Shown: positions 43,627-54,857, counted from the stretch's first letter. The stretch: 64,000 nucleotides of DNA from Mesostigma viride (GCA_009746045.1 RPFO01000213.1:12476063-12540062); one strand, 5' to 3'. Numbers and translations are program-made. The notes: generated from the letters alone by a model not told the origin.

Positions 43627-44520
43627 AAAACCGGAGGCGTAGGAGCCGCAGCAACAGAGGAAGCCGCAGCGACCGAGGGCTCGCACAGCGCAGGCGAAGC
43701 CGTAGTCGCCGAGGCAACTGGAGGGGTAGGGGGCACCGATGCAACAGACACCCCACCTGGCGTGGCTGGAGCATGAGACTGGGACGCCATGAAGGCCCCG
43801 AATGCCGAGGCCAGGGACTGGATTTGGGCCTGCATCGCAGAAACCGTAGACGCAAGATGGTCAGGCTCGCGATCCAAGCCCAGAGGGGTAGGCTCCACCG
43901 ACACGTGCCGGGTCGACCGTGGTGAAGACGGGACAGGGGAAGGAGCCGACACGGAGGAGGAGGACGCTGCGACTGAGGCCGAATACTCTGGAGTGTACTG
44001 CGCCTCGACTGGTGCGTCCGCAGGGGAAGGGTCGCCAGGTGCTACCCCCGCTGACTGATCAGCAATCTCCATAAACTCGACCGCCCGTAGGAGGTCGCAG
44101 GGGTGGTCATCTATATCTGCCTCGCCCTCGCCCGGAAGCCAAGGGAACACCTCCCGAAGGCAGGAGCGGCCCACAGGGGTAGACAGGTAAGAAAACACCC
44201 GAGGGCACTGAAGGATAGCGGCTATCTAGCTGCCCCAAGGCAGGGCAGCGGGAACCACATCCTAGAAGACAATGCCCGGCATCGTCGAACCCATGCACGA
44301 CTAGCTGTTGAGGATCATGGGGGTCTGGGCCGAACCACGAGACCCCAAAGAGGGCGGCCCTGACTAATGCCGCATGATGAGCCTGGAGGGCAGGCTGAAC
44401 AGGACCACCCGGATAACAAGAACGGGAGACCCATCAGCCCGGAAGGGCCTCGTAATAAAACTCTGGGTCAGGCGGTGGAGGGGAAGGCGGCAAGCTCTCC
44501 GACAGAGGGGTAGGTTCCAT
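43627..44520 (-). pseudogene. N-terminal piece of the unknown ORF downstream of the chromovirus pol
   Basis: A start at 44520 gives MEPTPLSESLPPSPPPPDPE, then a stop at 44434. Related frames resume and the long frame 44198-43627 follows. It contains acidic EGEADIDDHPCDLLRAVEFM, a Ser/Ala/Pro-rich part and a short coiled-coil-like HLASTVSAMQAQIQSLASAF. That composition resembles a gag-type protein. Frameshifts show decay. It starts only ~80 bp after the chromodomain stop. Confidence 0.5.
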
Positions 44521-44596
44521 GATGGCTGCGGAGGGGAGGGGACACCCAACCACCCAACAATAGCAGGCATACGATAAGGGAGGGGCCGGTTGCCAG

Positions 44597-45097
44597 CTAG
44601 AGCTGGTGTAGGGTTTTGTACTCCTGCAGCAAGCGGCTACAACCATCTAACTCACTCTCCGTGTACCATACTTTATCTACCTCACTACGAGCAAACATCC
44701 ATTTCACCTTATACTGGCGCTGAGTACCGCGGCCCTTTTTGATATCCCTATGGGCCACGATACTCTCTACCTCGTCCTCTACCTCACCAGTATCAGGATT
44801 ATGCTCTAAAGGGGCAGGAGCTAATTCTCTACCAGCGAACGTGCTTTGGTGATAAAGCTTCAGCTGGCTTCTATGGAAGGTGTTAGAATGGGTCTGCCAA
44901 GAGGTAGGGATATCTATTTTATATAAGAAATTACCTACTATCGACAACACACGGAAGGGTCCTAAGAAGGCGGGCCTAAGTTTTACTTTAAGTTCTGCTT
45001 CGAACTTGTGAGCAAATCGGCCAACACGAGGGCCTTCCACTAAGACTAAATCTCCTATATCTATTTCAGGCGCTCTTCTATCTAAGGAGGCACGCAA
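44597..45097 (-). pseudogene. Integrase C-terminus with chromodomain
   Basis: GDLVLVEGPRVGRFAHKFEA and LGPFRVLSIVG form the usual GPY/F-like module. A chromodomain follows: VESIVAHRDIKKG, then QYKVKWMFARSEVDKVWYTE and the closing helix LDGCSRLLQEYKTL. Chromodomains direct integration to particular chromatin and define chromoviruses. Confidence 0.85.
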
Positions 45098-45233
45098 CCT
45101 AGCAAGGTACTTGGCCTGAGCCTTTTGGTACCCTGAAATGCGTGATCATGTGCATTTTTCATTTTATCTAATAAGGCCTGCACACCTTCTACGGTATCCC
45201 GGGACACATCGTCCCTGTCCCGTAAAGGACTAG

Positions 45234-46049
45234 CTAAGAGAGAGGTAGGGTAAGAGGCTGTCTACCAGTATCTAGGAAGAAAGGCGTATAGCCATGCGCA
45301 GCCTGAGGGCAATTGTTAAGGGAGAACTCTACCAAGCATAGATAATCCTCCCAATCACTCCCAGAGCCGTTAACATAGTGCCTCAGCGCTTCTTCCACTA
45401 CCCTATTAAGACGCTCTACTAAATGAGAGGAGGAGGAGTGGTAGGCAGTACCGAACGTAACCTTGGTACCGATAGCAGCAAAAAACTGCTGCCAAAAGTC
45501 AGAGGTAAATAGCTTATCTTTATCACTAATAAACTGCCTACTCAAACCATGATACCTATAGACGTTATTAAGGTATAGGCGTGCGCAATCGCGTGCGGTG
45601 AGTTCTAAGGGGCACGGCACGAGATGACACATACGAGTGAAACGATCTACAAAAACAAGGATCTGGGCGTTACCTCTATCGTTCTTCCTAAAAGGTCCTA
45701 CAAAATCCATCATAATGGAGTCCCACGGCATGATGGGATCAGGTAGGGCCCTCGGTTCCGCTATCTGTCCTACATTGTTGGGTTTCATCTCCTGGCAAGA
45801 TTGACAGGTTCTAACATACTCATCTACATCCTTTAAAAGGGAAGGCCAGTAGTAAGAGCGGGCTACTAGGTCCCGTACCCGTTTACCACCCTGATGAGCA
45901 GCTAAGTCATGCAACTCAAAGAGCAAGGAGGAGCGACAGATAGGAGGGACATACAGGCGCCATTGAGGGGGAGAATCTGCTATCTGCACATATAAAAACC
46001 CACCTACAAATTTACAAGGGTGCTTGCCTAATTGTTGGGGATGGGGCAA
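45234..46049 (-). pseudogene. Integrase core of the chromovirus
   Basis: The HHCC zinc site reads HDLAAHQGGKRVRDLVARSY and CQSCQEM. The catalytic triad lies in MMDFVGPF (D), FISDKDKLFTSDFW (D) and SSHLVERLNRVVEE (E). 271 codons are open here; the link to the C-terminal part is broken between 45097 and 45234. Confidence 0.9.
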
Positions 46050-46229
46050 TGGCAGCTAAAGCTTCCGGCTCAGTGGCCGTAAATCTACTAATAAGGCGTT
46101 CAAGATCAGAGGTAGGCATCGCTACAGAGGTATCCAGAACAGGTTTAAAGAGGTCTCCTACCGCCTTGCCAAAGAGAAGGGGAGGTCCTAGAGGGACTAT
46201 GTTATCATAAGACTTTCCTGACCTAGTCG

Positions 46230-46876
46230 CTATATGGCTAAGCGGTATAGAAATTTTATTTTTCCCCTCCCCCCCACCGAGACCACAGGAAGGGCCTCAC
46301 ACGGGAGAGAGAGTCCTACGTGAGAAAGGAGATCAGGCATGCGAACAGCTGTATGAAAGAGATAGGCATAGGATTCATCATCAGGTAGTTCACCATAAGG
46401 GGTTACACCCATAGTAGTAGGAACTAGAGTAGTATTGAGAACATCCAAGTCCTCGAAAAAGGAGTAATCTGCGCGACGGGAGAGTGCATCTGGTACTATG
46501 TTATCTACACCCTTAACATACTGAAGTTTAAAAGGGGAAAACTGTGCTAAAAACTCCATCCAGCGCGCTTGACGAGGGGTAAGGTTGGGTTGGGAGAGAA
46601 GATGGGTAAGGGGACGGTGATCCGTTGGATAACTAATCTATAAGGATCTATCTCACAGGGTTCATTCAGGCAAACATCAAATTGGGCACCTTTAAGAAAG
46701 TGCTGCCACGCGTGGCAACAATACACCACCGCTAAGAGTTCCTGCTGGTGTACGGGATAGTTACGCTCCGCAGGGAGCATTGTCCTAGAGATATACTCAA
46801 TTGGCTGTAAGCCCTGACCCTGATCCTGGAGAAGGACGCCCCCTATAGCTACCTTACTAGCGTCTGTAGCTACCAC
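46230..46876 (-). pseudogene. RNase H region of the chromovirus
   Basis: VATDASKVAIGGVLLQDQGQ, then ERNYPVHQQELLAVVYCCHA, carry the D and E of gypsy RNase H. KGVDNIVPDALSRRADY gives the final D. The two frames meet at 46547-46559 with a shift, and the middle part has lost similarity. Confidence 0.85.
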
Positions 46877-46883
46877 AAAGGGT

Positions 46884-47730
46884 TTAGTAGTATCGGTAGG
46901 ATGAGTACGGGAGGAGAGAGAGTAGGGATTTTAGACACTGAAAAGCCGACTGACACTCACTACTCCAGACAAAGGGGATATCTTTCTTTAATAAATGATT
47001 GATAGGGGCTGCTATAGTTGCGAAACGCGGGATAAAACGCCTATAGTAAGAGGCAATCCCTAGGAAACTACGTACACCTTTAACGTCGGTAGGGGTAGGC
47101 CATTCCTGAATTGACTTAGTTTTATCCGGGTCGGTAGCGACCCCGGCATCTGACAAAACGTGTCCTAAAAATGGTACACTCCTACCAGAACGAACTTTAG
47201 CACGGCGAGCCCACAAGAATTTTCAGCCATTATTTCTAAGACTTTCTTTAAATCACGTAGGTGCGTTTCAAAATCAGGGAGTAAATAAGGATATCATCTA
47301 AGTAAGCTTGAGCACAAGAACGGTCGTGCTCAGATAAAGAAACAGAGGAGAAGGAAGGATCCTTTAAATCAGATGACACTTGAGGAAGGTGAGAATTACC
47401 CATAACAGGTCTAAGCACTTCATTCATTAACATTTGAAAAGAGGCAGGAGAGTTACAGAGTCCCATAGCCGCTACTCTAAACTGGTAATGACCAAAAGGG
47501 GTAGCAAAGGCGGTTTTATGGCAATCCTCAGGCGCTATACGCAGTTGCCAAAAACCATCCGCACAATCCAGTACCGTGAAACAGGTAGAACCTTTAACCT
47601 TATTAAATATATCATCAATACGAGGTAGAGGGTATTTAGACTTCACAGTAATATCATTTAACTTCCTATAATCAGTAACTAGGCGAAACTTGCCATTTGG
47701 CTTAGGAACTAACAGGACACCAGCTGAGTA
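46884..47730 (-). pseudogene. Reverse transcriptase of the chromovirus
   Basis: Motifs include KYPLPRIDDIFNKVKGSTCF, VLDCADGFWQLRIAPEDCHK, GHYQFRVAAMGLCNSPASFQ, then AYLDDILIYS (YLDD) and FLGHVLSDAGVATDPDKTKS. Between GNS and the YLDD motif there are about 25 extra residues (HLPQVSSDLKDPSFSSVSLS...) not usual for gypsy RTs. A frameshift follows near 47260. Confidence 0.85.
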
Positions 47731-47997
47731 GGGGAGTTACTAGGCTCTATCAATCCTGCTTCTAATAGTGACACTAAAATCTGTTTTAGTTCCTTTAACT
47801 CGGTAGGGCCCATTCTATACATCGGAGAGTGCGTAGGAACTGCACCGTCCTTGATAACTACACGGTGTAAAACAGAACGAGGAGGAGGATAAGAAGGAGT
47901 CTTTTCTTCAAAAACTTTGAGGAATCTATCACAGCCATGTATCTTACTATTTCATTTTCAGTAAATCCCACTCCTATTGTATCCACTGTGTTTACAT

Positions 47998-48591
47998 CTA
48001 TATCCACACTATTATTAGGATAGGTATCTCCTGTACTTCTAACTGAAGGAACATACATAATAAATATCCATATTCCTTTAGTTCAGATCGCAATTCATCA
48101 TTGGACATTAATACTTCAGGTATAGGTCTTACAGGAGGATCAACAGGTGTAGGAGGAGTAATATCTACCAAGGATAAATTTTCTAATCTATAATGACGTT
48201 CCGGTACCCAGTAAGAGCTATCTGGAAACCAAATGACCATGGTATCATAATTAATAGTAATCTTATTATCCTGGTGCCAATCTAATCCTAGTAATACATC
48301 AGCGGTAGTGATAGGGCCTATAGTGGCCGTCAGGTTGACAGTACGTCCTTGTATGACCAGGGGAAGGGACACCGTACCCGGGGAATGACTGGTGCGACCG
48401 TCAGCATAATGGACAGTGACAGGTTTGGTGTGAGGGATAGGGACTAGTCCTAAACGCCTAACTAGGGCCTCGCTCACAAAGGAGCTAGCCGCACCGCTAT
48501 CCACTAACACAGAGACATTCAAAAGTTCATCAGCATGCAAGAAGGGGTCTACAACAGTGTGGGGAACGGTTAAGCCACCATTCAAAAACAT
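47998..48591 (-). pseudogene. Aspartic protease region of the chromovirus
   Basis: Retropepsin motifs are intact: VSVLVDSGAASSFVSEALV with the DSG triad, and then ADVLLGLDWH. The strand order between them is typical of gypsy proteases. The frame ends before the RT; frameshifts or stops lie near 48000 and 47720. Confidence 0.85.
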
Positions 48592-48750
48592 AAGAGGACG
48601 GACACGTAGTGGTAGGGATGATTCAGCTCCTACAGAGGTTATAAAAACAGGCAGGCAAAAATTATTATCTGGGGTACTATCTAAGGACCTGTCCAGGTTA
48701 CCCCCGGCTGACAGGCCTACTGTTCCCCCTCCCCCCCAAATCCATAGGAA

Positions 48751-50428
48751 CTAACCCCGAAGAAGACCCTGGCGAAAAAGCCACTGCTGGAGGGTCACGA
48801 GGGAGCGAAGAGGGTGCGGGAGCCTGATTATCATAGGGGAACCCTGGGGTCCTGTCTGCACAGCATTCAGCCTACTAGGGGTAGCTGAGGGAATGCGTCC
48901 TGGAGTGGGACGAATAGGAGCACGCTGAGGGGTACGAGGAGGGCGAGCGTCGGGATGAGGGGGAGCACCCGAAAGGAACTTGGGGCACTCACGTTTAAGA
49001 TGACCTACTTCCTTACAATGATAGCATGTGATATGAGAGACATCCAGAGCTGAAAGGTCAGTAACGCAAATGTCTAATTCTTCTACATAGGAGTTCTCCT
49101 CCTCAGGGGTAAGGCTAATGTTATTAATACGGGAACGGGTAGGAAGAGAAGGAGTGGTGAAGAAATCTGCTACTCGTAAGAGATGCTGGCGCACATGCTT
49201 GAGGGTAGATCAGTAAAACGGTAGGCAGAGAACTGGCGCTTTACCTCACGTAATAAGGGTCTACTGAGGCCTTGTAGGAAGCGAGCACGTACTTCTGCGC
49301 CCGACAAATCCCTAATTCGTACCATCTGTGCATCAAATTCTTTCATATACTCCTTAAACGATTTAGTACCCTGCTGCAAGTACCAAAGGCTAATCTATCC
49401 TGCCAATCTGCATCAGGAGGACTAAATGGTTCTCTAAACGCTTAAACAATTCTGCTACTGAGTTAGGGTAGGCATGAGAGGCCAAGGACTCACACTGGAT
49501 GAGGTTAGCAAGCTCAGGAGTAATACAGGTAGTAAGATAGTGAGGGACTAATACAGCATCAGAGAGACGCCATCTATTATGATTTTGCCACGACTCTGTG
49601 TTCTGGGTAAGCAACATAATAAAAGTGAAAAACTGTTGAGGGGTAGACTTGACATCCAACTTGGGAAGGTTAGCAAAGAGGGGAAGAGCAGGGGGCTTAG
49701 GGGGATTAGAAGAGTCAGATTTACCCATAGGACCACTGTCTTCCACTGCTACATACGAGGGATAGAAAGAAGGAAGAGGAAAGGTTTTGGATAGGGGTCT
49801 AGAAGGGGCCACCGTTTCAGGATGGTGCCCATAGGAGAAGGGAACAGTATATTGCTCACGAAGGGAGGAGTAGGCAAAATGATCATAATTTCTGTCATCT
49901 AGAGGCATGGTGCTGAAATCACTATTAACTTCTAAATCAGCCACACGGGTAGGGACCTGGGCAGCCTCGTAGGCCGTATCAGGGTAGGACCAAGAAGCAG
50001 GGGGATAAAAGGGAACTGCACTAGGGCGACCAGAAGGGCCAACAGGGGCAGAGGTACGACCCGTGTTATAAGCAGGATGGAAGGCACAGGGGGGGAGGAG
50101 GCCTAGAAGCATTGTTAGTTAGTGAGGACCTACTGAAGGTTGAGCCAAGGTTGCAGGAGGGGCAGGGGCCTGGTTCAGAGTAAAAGAGGGTCATCACTAA
50201 ATCTGACACGTTGTTCAAAGGTAGGTGGGGTATGTGAGGGACGACGGCGACCACCATAACAGGAGAAGGAGGTGAGGTACGCAGATTACCTTGAGGAGTG
50301 AGATGGTGCACCGTTTCCAAGGAGTCCCGTCGGTTACCACGAGTATTGTTGTTGTTATTAGTAGTATTATTATTAGTAGCGGTAGTATTGGTAGGTATAG
50401 GCGACATATCTCCACCCACTGGATCCAT
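48751..50428 (-). pseudogene. Gag of the chromovirus
   Basis: Four frames: an Asn/Thr-rich start (MDPVGGDMSPIPTN), a capsid-like part (LPKLDVKSTPQQFFTFIMLL, then WRLSDAVLVPHYLT), a linker (KSFKEYMKEFDAQMVRIRDL), and a zinc knuckle CYHCKEVGHLKREC followed by a Pro/Arg-rich tail. At least two frameshifts separate them (near 50100 and 49190-49385). Confidence 0.8.
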
Positions 50429-50551
50429 GTTTAATTAATTAAAAGAAAGAAAACACAAAAGTTGCGTTAAGAAAGAAATAGGAATCTAAATTGAAGCAAT
50501 AAAGACAAAAGGAGAAACCTTGAATGTCTTAAGCAAGGAAAACAATTAAAA

Positions 50552-50944
50552 TCAATCCTTTTTAACCACAGTAATGGATAGGGAACCAAACTCTAAGGTG
50601 AGAGGAGTATCTGAGCTAGATGAGGATGCAGCCCGTCTAGGGGGAGAAGAAGGAGGAGTAGCAAAAACTAGAGCTTCTACAGGAGGACGACCATGAGGAA
50701 TAGAACGTACATGTAGGCCTAAATCTGATTCACTATGGTCTATAAGGAATTGCTGAGCTTCTTCGAAGGTAACAAATTTCTTATACCTAACTACGTTATA
50801 TGTACGGTTTTGCACTATCTTCCTAGCATCTGACCAAGAAAGGAAAATGGCTGACCATTGAGGGGTAATAACTACGTAATATTTGGCTAAGCTATTGTCG
50901 CTGGACGAATGGGAAGGAGCAGTAAAAACACGACGCTGGCTCAT
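50552..50944 (-). CDS. Small ORF with a viroplasmin/RNase H1 N-terminal-like domain
   Basis: 130 codons. LAKYYVVITPQWSAIFLSW, then SDARKIVQNRTYNVVRYKKF and VTFEEAQQFL, match the hybrid-binding fold of RNase H1 N-termini and caulimovirus viroplasmin: Y-x-V, G/S-I-F-x-S-W, V, Y-K-K-F, T-x-E-E-A-x-x-F. The tail is Ser/Pro-rich. It lies 124 bp upstream of the chromovirus gag on the same strand. It is intact while gag-pol is broken. It probably belongs to the element as an accessory RNA/DNA-hybrid-binding protein; a separate origin is possible. Confidence 0.65.
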   Translation of the reverse strand: MSQRRVFTAPSHSSSDNSLAKYYVVITPQWSAIFLSWSDARKIVQNRTYNVVRYKKFVTFEEAQQFLIDHSESDLGLHVRSIPHGRPPVEALVFATPPSSPPRRAASSSSSDTPLTLEFGSLSITVVKKD

Positions 50945-51376
50945 GGTAACGCACCTGGTGGGTCTTGTGACGTCACGCTAGAAGTAGAAGGAGTAGGCGA
51001 CTTATCTGGGTGATCTGGAGCACCGAAAGCAGCATGAGGGCGGAATAGTCCAGCGCTCGTCCTAAAATCAGCGACCCGTCTCTCTGCGGGTGCGGCCGTC
51101 TAATAAAACAGCAGCACGAAGGAAAAAGGTGTAGTCTACCACGACGCTAATCGTCTCACGCTTGCCGATCCGAACAATTATCCCCTATCTACGACAGGAA
51201 GCAACCATACGCAGGAAAACAAAGCGAAGGAGCTATATAGTAAAGCGAAGGAGCTATCTACAAAAGGGTTTATCCGCTGCGAGCAGGTCTAGAATCTAGG
51301 CAGATCGTGTCCCGAACCGGGCAGCACTACTCTCCCAGCTTGAAGGCGACCCGCCCACGGCGGATTACGCCCGCGT

Positions 51377-51888
51377 TGACGTGAACTTGAGTGTCCGGCG
51401 AGTGGTTATCGCCGGTAATATTGTGCGGAACCTGAGAAGCCCAAGTGGCAAAAAGGTTTCCGCACAATATTAACCTAACTAAAACCTAGCCTCTTGGGGC
51501 GAGGACGAATCACTAGGCTCGGAACACCCGTATATATATATGAATATGATCGAATATGAGCGCCGGTCCGCGCAAATATCGATATGAATATGATCGAATA
51601 TGAGCATCTCCTTGGTGCGCATATGATTAGAGCCGGGTGCCAAATCGGAACGAATTATTCCCCAAATAATCCGCTTCCGAGTGGATTCGAACCTGCGCCC
51701 CGCAAGGATCCAGGTCTTAGTTAGGTTAATATTGTGCGGAAACCTTTTTCCGCACAACGAGAACCAAGTTCACGTCGACGTGAACTTGAGTGTCCGGCGA
51801 GTGGTTATCGCCGGTAATATTGTGCGGAACCTGAGAAGCCCAAGTGGCAAAAAGGTTTCCGCACAATATTAACCTAACTATTACCTGT
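51377..51888. mobile_element. Third palindrome-type element (divergent family)
   Basis: Two related modules (51377-51480 and ~51717-51888) share gtgaacttgagtgtccggcg, then gtggttatcgccggtaatat and ttaacctaact. They flank a 236-bp spacer that begins aaaacctagcctc and contains ggattcgaacc (B box, reverse). Only the right module is a complete palindrome (centre ttcacgtcgacgtgaa); the left one is cut. The layout matches arrays 1 and 2 although the sequence is different. Confidence 0.7.
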
Positions 51889-52237
51889 CAAGAAAGTGTC
51901 GTCTTCGTATCCCTGGACGCGGAAGGGTTCTTGCAAAGGCGTCTGTGACAAAGGACCGTCGTCTCGCTCTCTACCTACGAAAGTTCCTCCGGAACCATTG
52001 TTACGTCCTAAACTTCTACCACCACCTCTACCTCTACCTCGCCTAACCGTACCTAAATTGGTCAGGCCTCCTCTACTCAAACCCCTAGGGAAAGACGAAC
52101 GAGACGGTGCAGATCTCAATGCATTCACGTATGTATTACTGTAATACGCCATAAGCCATTTACACGAACCCGTTTACTCCAGGAATAGAGGAAGGAAACA
52201 CACTACACTGCCGTGACCCAAGCCTATATGTGTTAAG
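51878..52237 (-). pseudogene. Right copy of the direct repeat and MAYYSNT ORF, longer version
   Basis: The frame starts at 52152 (MAYYSNTYVNALRSAPSRSS). It passes the Gly/Arg-rich run and continues NGSGGTFVGRERDDGPLSQ and RVQGYEDDTFLTG, where the third palindrome element begins. 52003-52237 match 35384-35620. The product looks like a basic RNA-binding or gag-like protein. The ORF lies upstream of the viroplasmin-like ORF and chromovirus on the same strand. Confidence 0.5.
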
Positions 52238-52751
52238 GGGAGGTGTGCCACCAAAACCCCCCAAAACTGGAATACACTTGTTTCAATATGAATTCAATTG
52301 AATTATGCCCAGCCATGATTAGGGGCCCTAAATAACATGTTTAGTGATTTATCCATGCATTCATTGAAGGTTCTACCCCCAACCACGCGCCGGTATCGCG
52401 CTAAAAATAGAAAAAGACGCTAATTAGGGCACAGTATGCCCCAGCCAATGCACACATCAATTCAGGCCAGCCATGATATTTTCCAAGCAGGTCGTGGGTG
52501 GCCAAAAATTAGAGCCACTCACAACCCATATCTGACATGCTTTAGAATTTTTATGCTCTTGCAAGTACAAAAACGCTGTTTTTCACACATGCCAAAAATA
52601 ATAAAATACCAAACACATGTGAAATGGGCCAAACATGATATTTAAAATTCCATTAGTCATCGACACACACGCTCGCAAAATCTGGCTGCATTTGGACAAG
52701 CGGTGTGGAAGTTTTGCTCTTTGGCAGCATGCCACCTGGGCGTCCATTATA

Positions 52752-53290
52752 CTAGTCACTGTCACTATCACTGCCATCATCACAGTCTTCCCCGCAGCAA
52801 ACTGGGCAGAACCAGTCCCCATCAGGTACGCTGGGCAGGAGAGGGACCGTGCAGCTCAGGTGGAGCCCCCCATCGCACCCGGGTGTGCTGCACAGCAAGA
52901 AAGGGTCATCATCAGATGCATCGGTCTTAGAGCAGCGCAAGCAAGGGATGTGTGCAGTGTCATCATCATCCTCATTGCTGCCCGCCCCCGCCCCCCCAGT
53001 AGCAGCCCCCACACCCCCATAGTGCACCCCTTGCTGTAGGTGACCTGGCCCCTCTGGGCATCTACCTTGCCCTCATCCCAGCGATGGCCACGCTTCACAT
53101 GCCACGCCCGGGTGGCCTCAGCCTTGTACTCTAGCGTCTTCTTGACCACCTGCTGGCACTCCCTCTTTTTCCTCAGCTCATCCAGCTGTGCAAGGGCAGC
53201 GGGGGAGGTGTCTACACCCATAAGCAAACGGCTAGGCACCGCATCTGCCCTTACCTGCCCTCGGCATGGCCAACCTTGCAAACGCAAGCA
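52752..53290 (-). pseudogene. PHD-finger gene fragment
   Basis: The 3' frame (53027-52752) encodes a C4HC3 finger: CLRCSKTDASDDDPFLLCST, then CDGGLHLSCTVPLLP and GDWFCPVC. It ends in an acidic Asp/Ser tail. Upstream, in another frame, lies a basic helical part (ALAQLDELRKKRECQQVVKK, then EYKAEATRAWHVKRGHRWDE). The frame change near 53040 may be an intron of ~30 nt or a frameshift. PHD fingers read histone tails and occur in host chromatin proteins and in some transposon ORFs. It is absent from D copy 1. Confidence 0.6.
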
Positions 53291-54840
53291 TAGCAACACG
53301 ATCGCTAGGCATACATGCCAAGAGAGCATACACTATACTCTACCCAAGGTTACCTTGTAAACTTCATGATTAGAACTCGGCAAATCTATGACCAAAAGCA
53401 CATATAAATAACTATTACACACTGATGACGACACATGCTCAAGGTTGGGGGTCACTGTGACACGCACTGATGAGTTTCCTAGACGACCACCGGACAGGCG
53501 CTAAGGACCACTCAGTAACCAAGTATAAACACAATTACACTTTACATGCCATCCAACATGCATCAAATCCATGCTGAATATGTTATGAAGTACACAGGGT
53601 TGGCCACACACCTCATACCCCTTAACCGTCCCTCGAGCATGGCCAGACTAATAAGCATGTGAAATCAATGATGATGATGGCACTAAAATGCCTTACCAGC
53701 ATTTTCTATGTTTCTCCCAGGTTAGAGTGTAAGGTTGATGCCAACCAAGCTAATCAACACAGCAACAACTCCTGAACTGCCCTACCTGAGATGGGCAACA
53801 AACTGGAACTATGGAGGGCAAGGAACCAAGGAGATCATGGCATACAAAGCTTGCATGCAGTCAACCATGGTTGGCTCAGCACATTGCAGTCTTTTCACAT
53901 GATGATATCAAGGGAAAGCTCAAATAAACCAATGGTGGTAGCTATCTACATGCAGTCACACAAATGCAATATCTCCAACATGATCGTCAATAAAACACTT
54001 CCTCCCCTGCACGATAAAATGGAAAGAAACCATTGGCGGCCCTCCAGCGCATGAGCGCTGTGATGCCGCTGCGAAGAGAGGGTGCGTCACTCTCACACAA
54101 CAAGAAGCGTCCATACGCACAACATCCTTGCCAGAACACGTTTTATGAAATGCCCGAGAAGATATAGGCTTCGACTGAAGCGGCCCTGACCACGACGTCA
54201 GCGAAAACAATCTAAATCTACCAGGTATTCGACAACACCACGGCAAGCAACGGCGAGCTAGCTGGCGGAAACTGCCCAAAAAGAACGAAAAAAACTTCGA
54301 ACGATGAGCTCATAGAAGAAAGAACTGATAGCACATAACATTTGCGACAAATCTATACCTGTCCCTCGCAGATCCCTCGCCCAGGCGCGCAACAACGGCC
54401 GTTCTTCCATGGAAGGTTCCGACATGCACTGCGCAGGCCTGAAGAATTACTTACCGAGAATAGCCGAAAATGTAGCAAAAAGCACCAGTTTGGTTTGGAA
54501 TTCAATGCTACCGATATTAATGCATCGTTTACGGTCAAAAAGCCCCCCAAAACTGCGAATTCACTGCCGCTATCACGAATTCTATTTTATTCCGCGCGAC
54601 CAAAAAATGCAGATTACCCCCCATGCCGATGGCAGTAAAAGAAAGCAGCGATATTGTAAACCAGCAACTTGCCGCCACAACCCAACATCATTAAATCATC
54701 GTCTCCAACATTCGAGCATTTTTTTTGCATTTCTCTAGCCCTACATGGCTAGTTTCGCCTAAACGCAGTCGCCATGGCCACTTCCGCAAGGGGTGCGCGC
54801 ACCGTGACCCACTTTTAACTTCACGGCGGTACCGCGAATA

Positions 54841-54857
54841 TTTTTGGCGCCAAAAAA
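54841..54857. promoter_or_regulatory. E2F-type site, D copy 2
   Basis: TTTTTGGCGCCAAAAAA, kept in both D copies although the surrounding bases have drifted (gaatatttttgg here against gaattttttgg). It is 65 bp or so upstream of the minus-strand ATG at 54776. Confidence 0.55.

Larger units (their letters stand above)
44597..50428 (-). mobile_element. Degenerate Ty3/gypsy chromovirus (gag-PR-RT-RH-INT-chromodomain)
   Basis: All domains are present in canonical gypsy order on the minus strand but split by frameshifts. Gag is at 50428-48751, protease 48591-47998, RT ~47720-46900, RNase H ~46876-46450, integrase 46049-45234 and integrase C-terminus with chromodomain 45097-44597. LTRs were not found on either side; the flanks are other elements. 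A gag fragment of the same family lies at 12.6-12.9 kb. This copy cannot move by itself. Confidence 0.9.

Noticed and set aside
50552-50944. Endogenous caulimovirus, because of the viroplasmin-like domain
   Set aside because: The neighbouring pol has an integrase and chromodomain and lacks a movement protein, so a Ty3/gypsy element fits better.
42100-51300. LTRs of the chromovirus
   Set aside because: I compared both flanks and found no direct repeat close to gag or the chromodomain; the only pair is the 237-bp repeat much further out.
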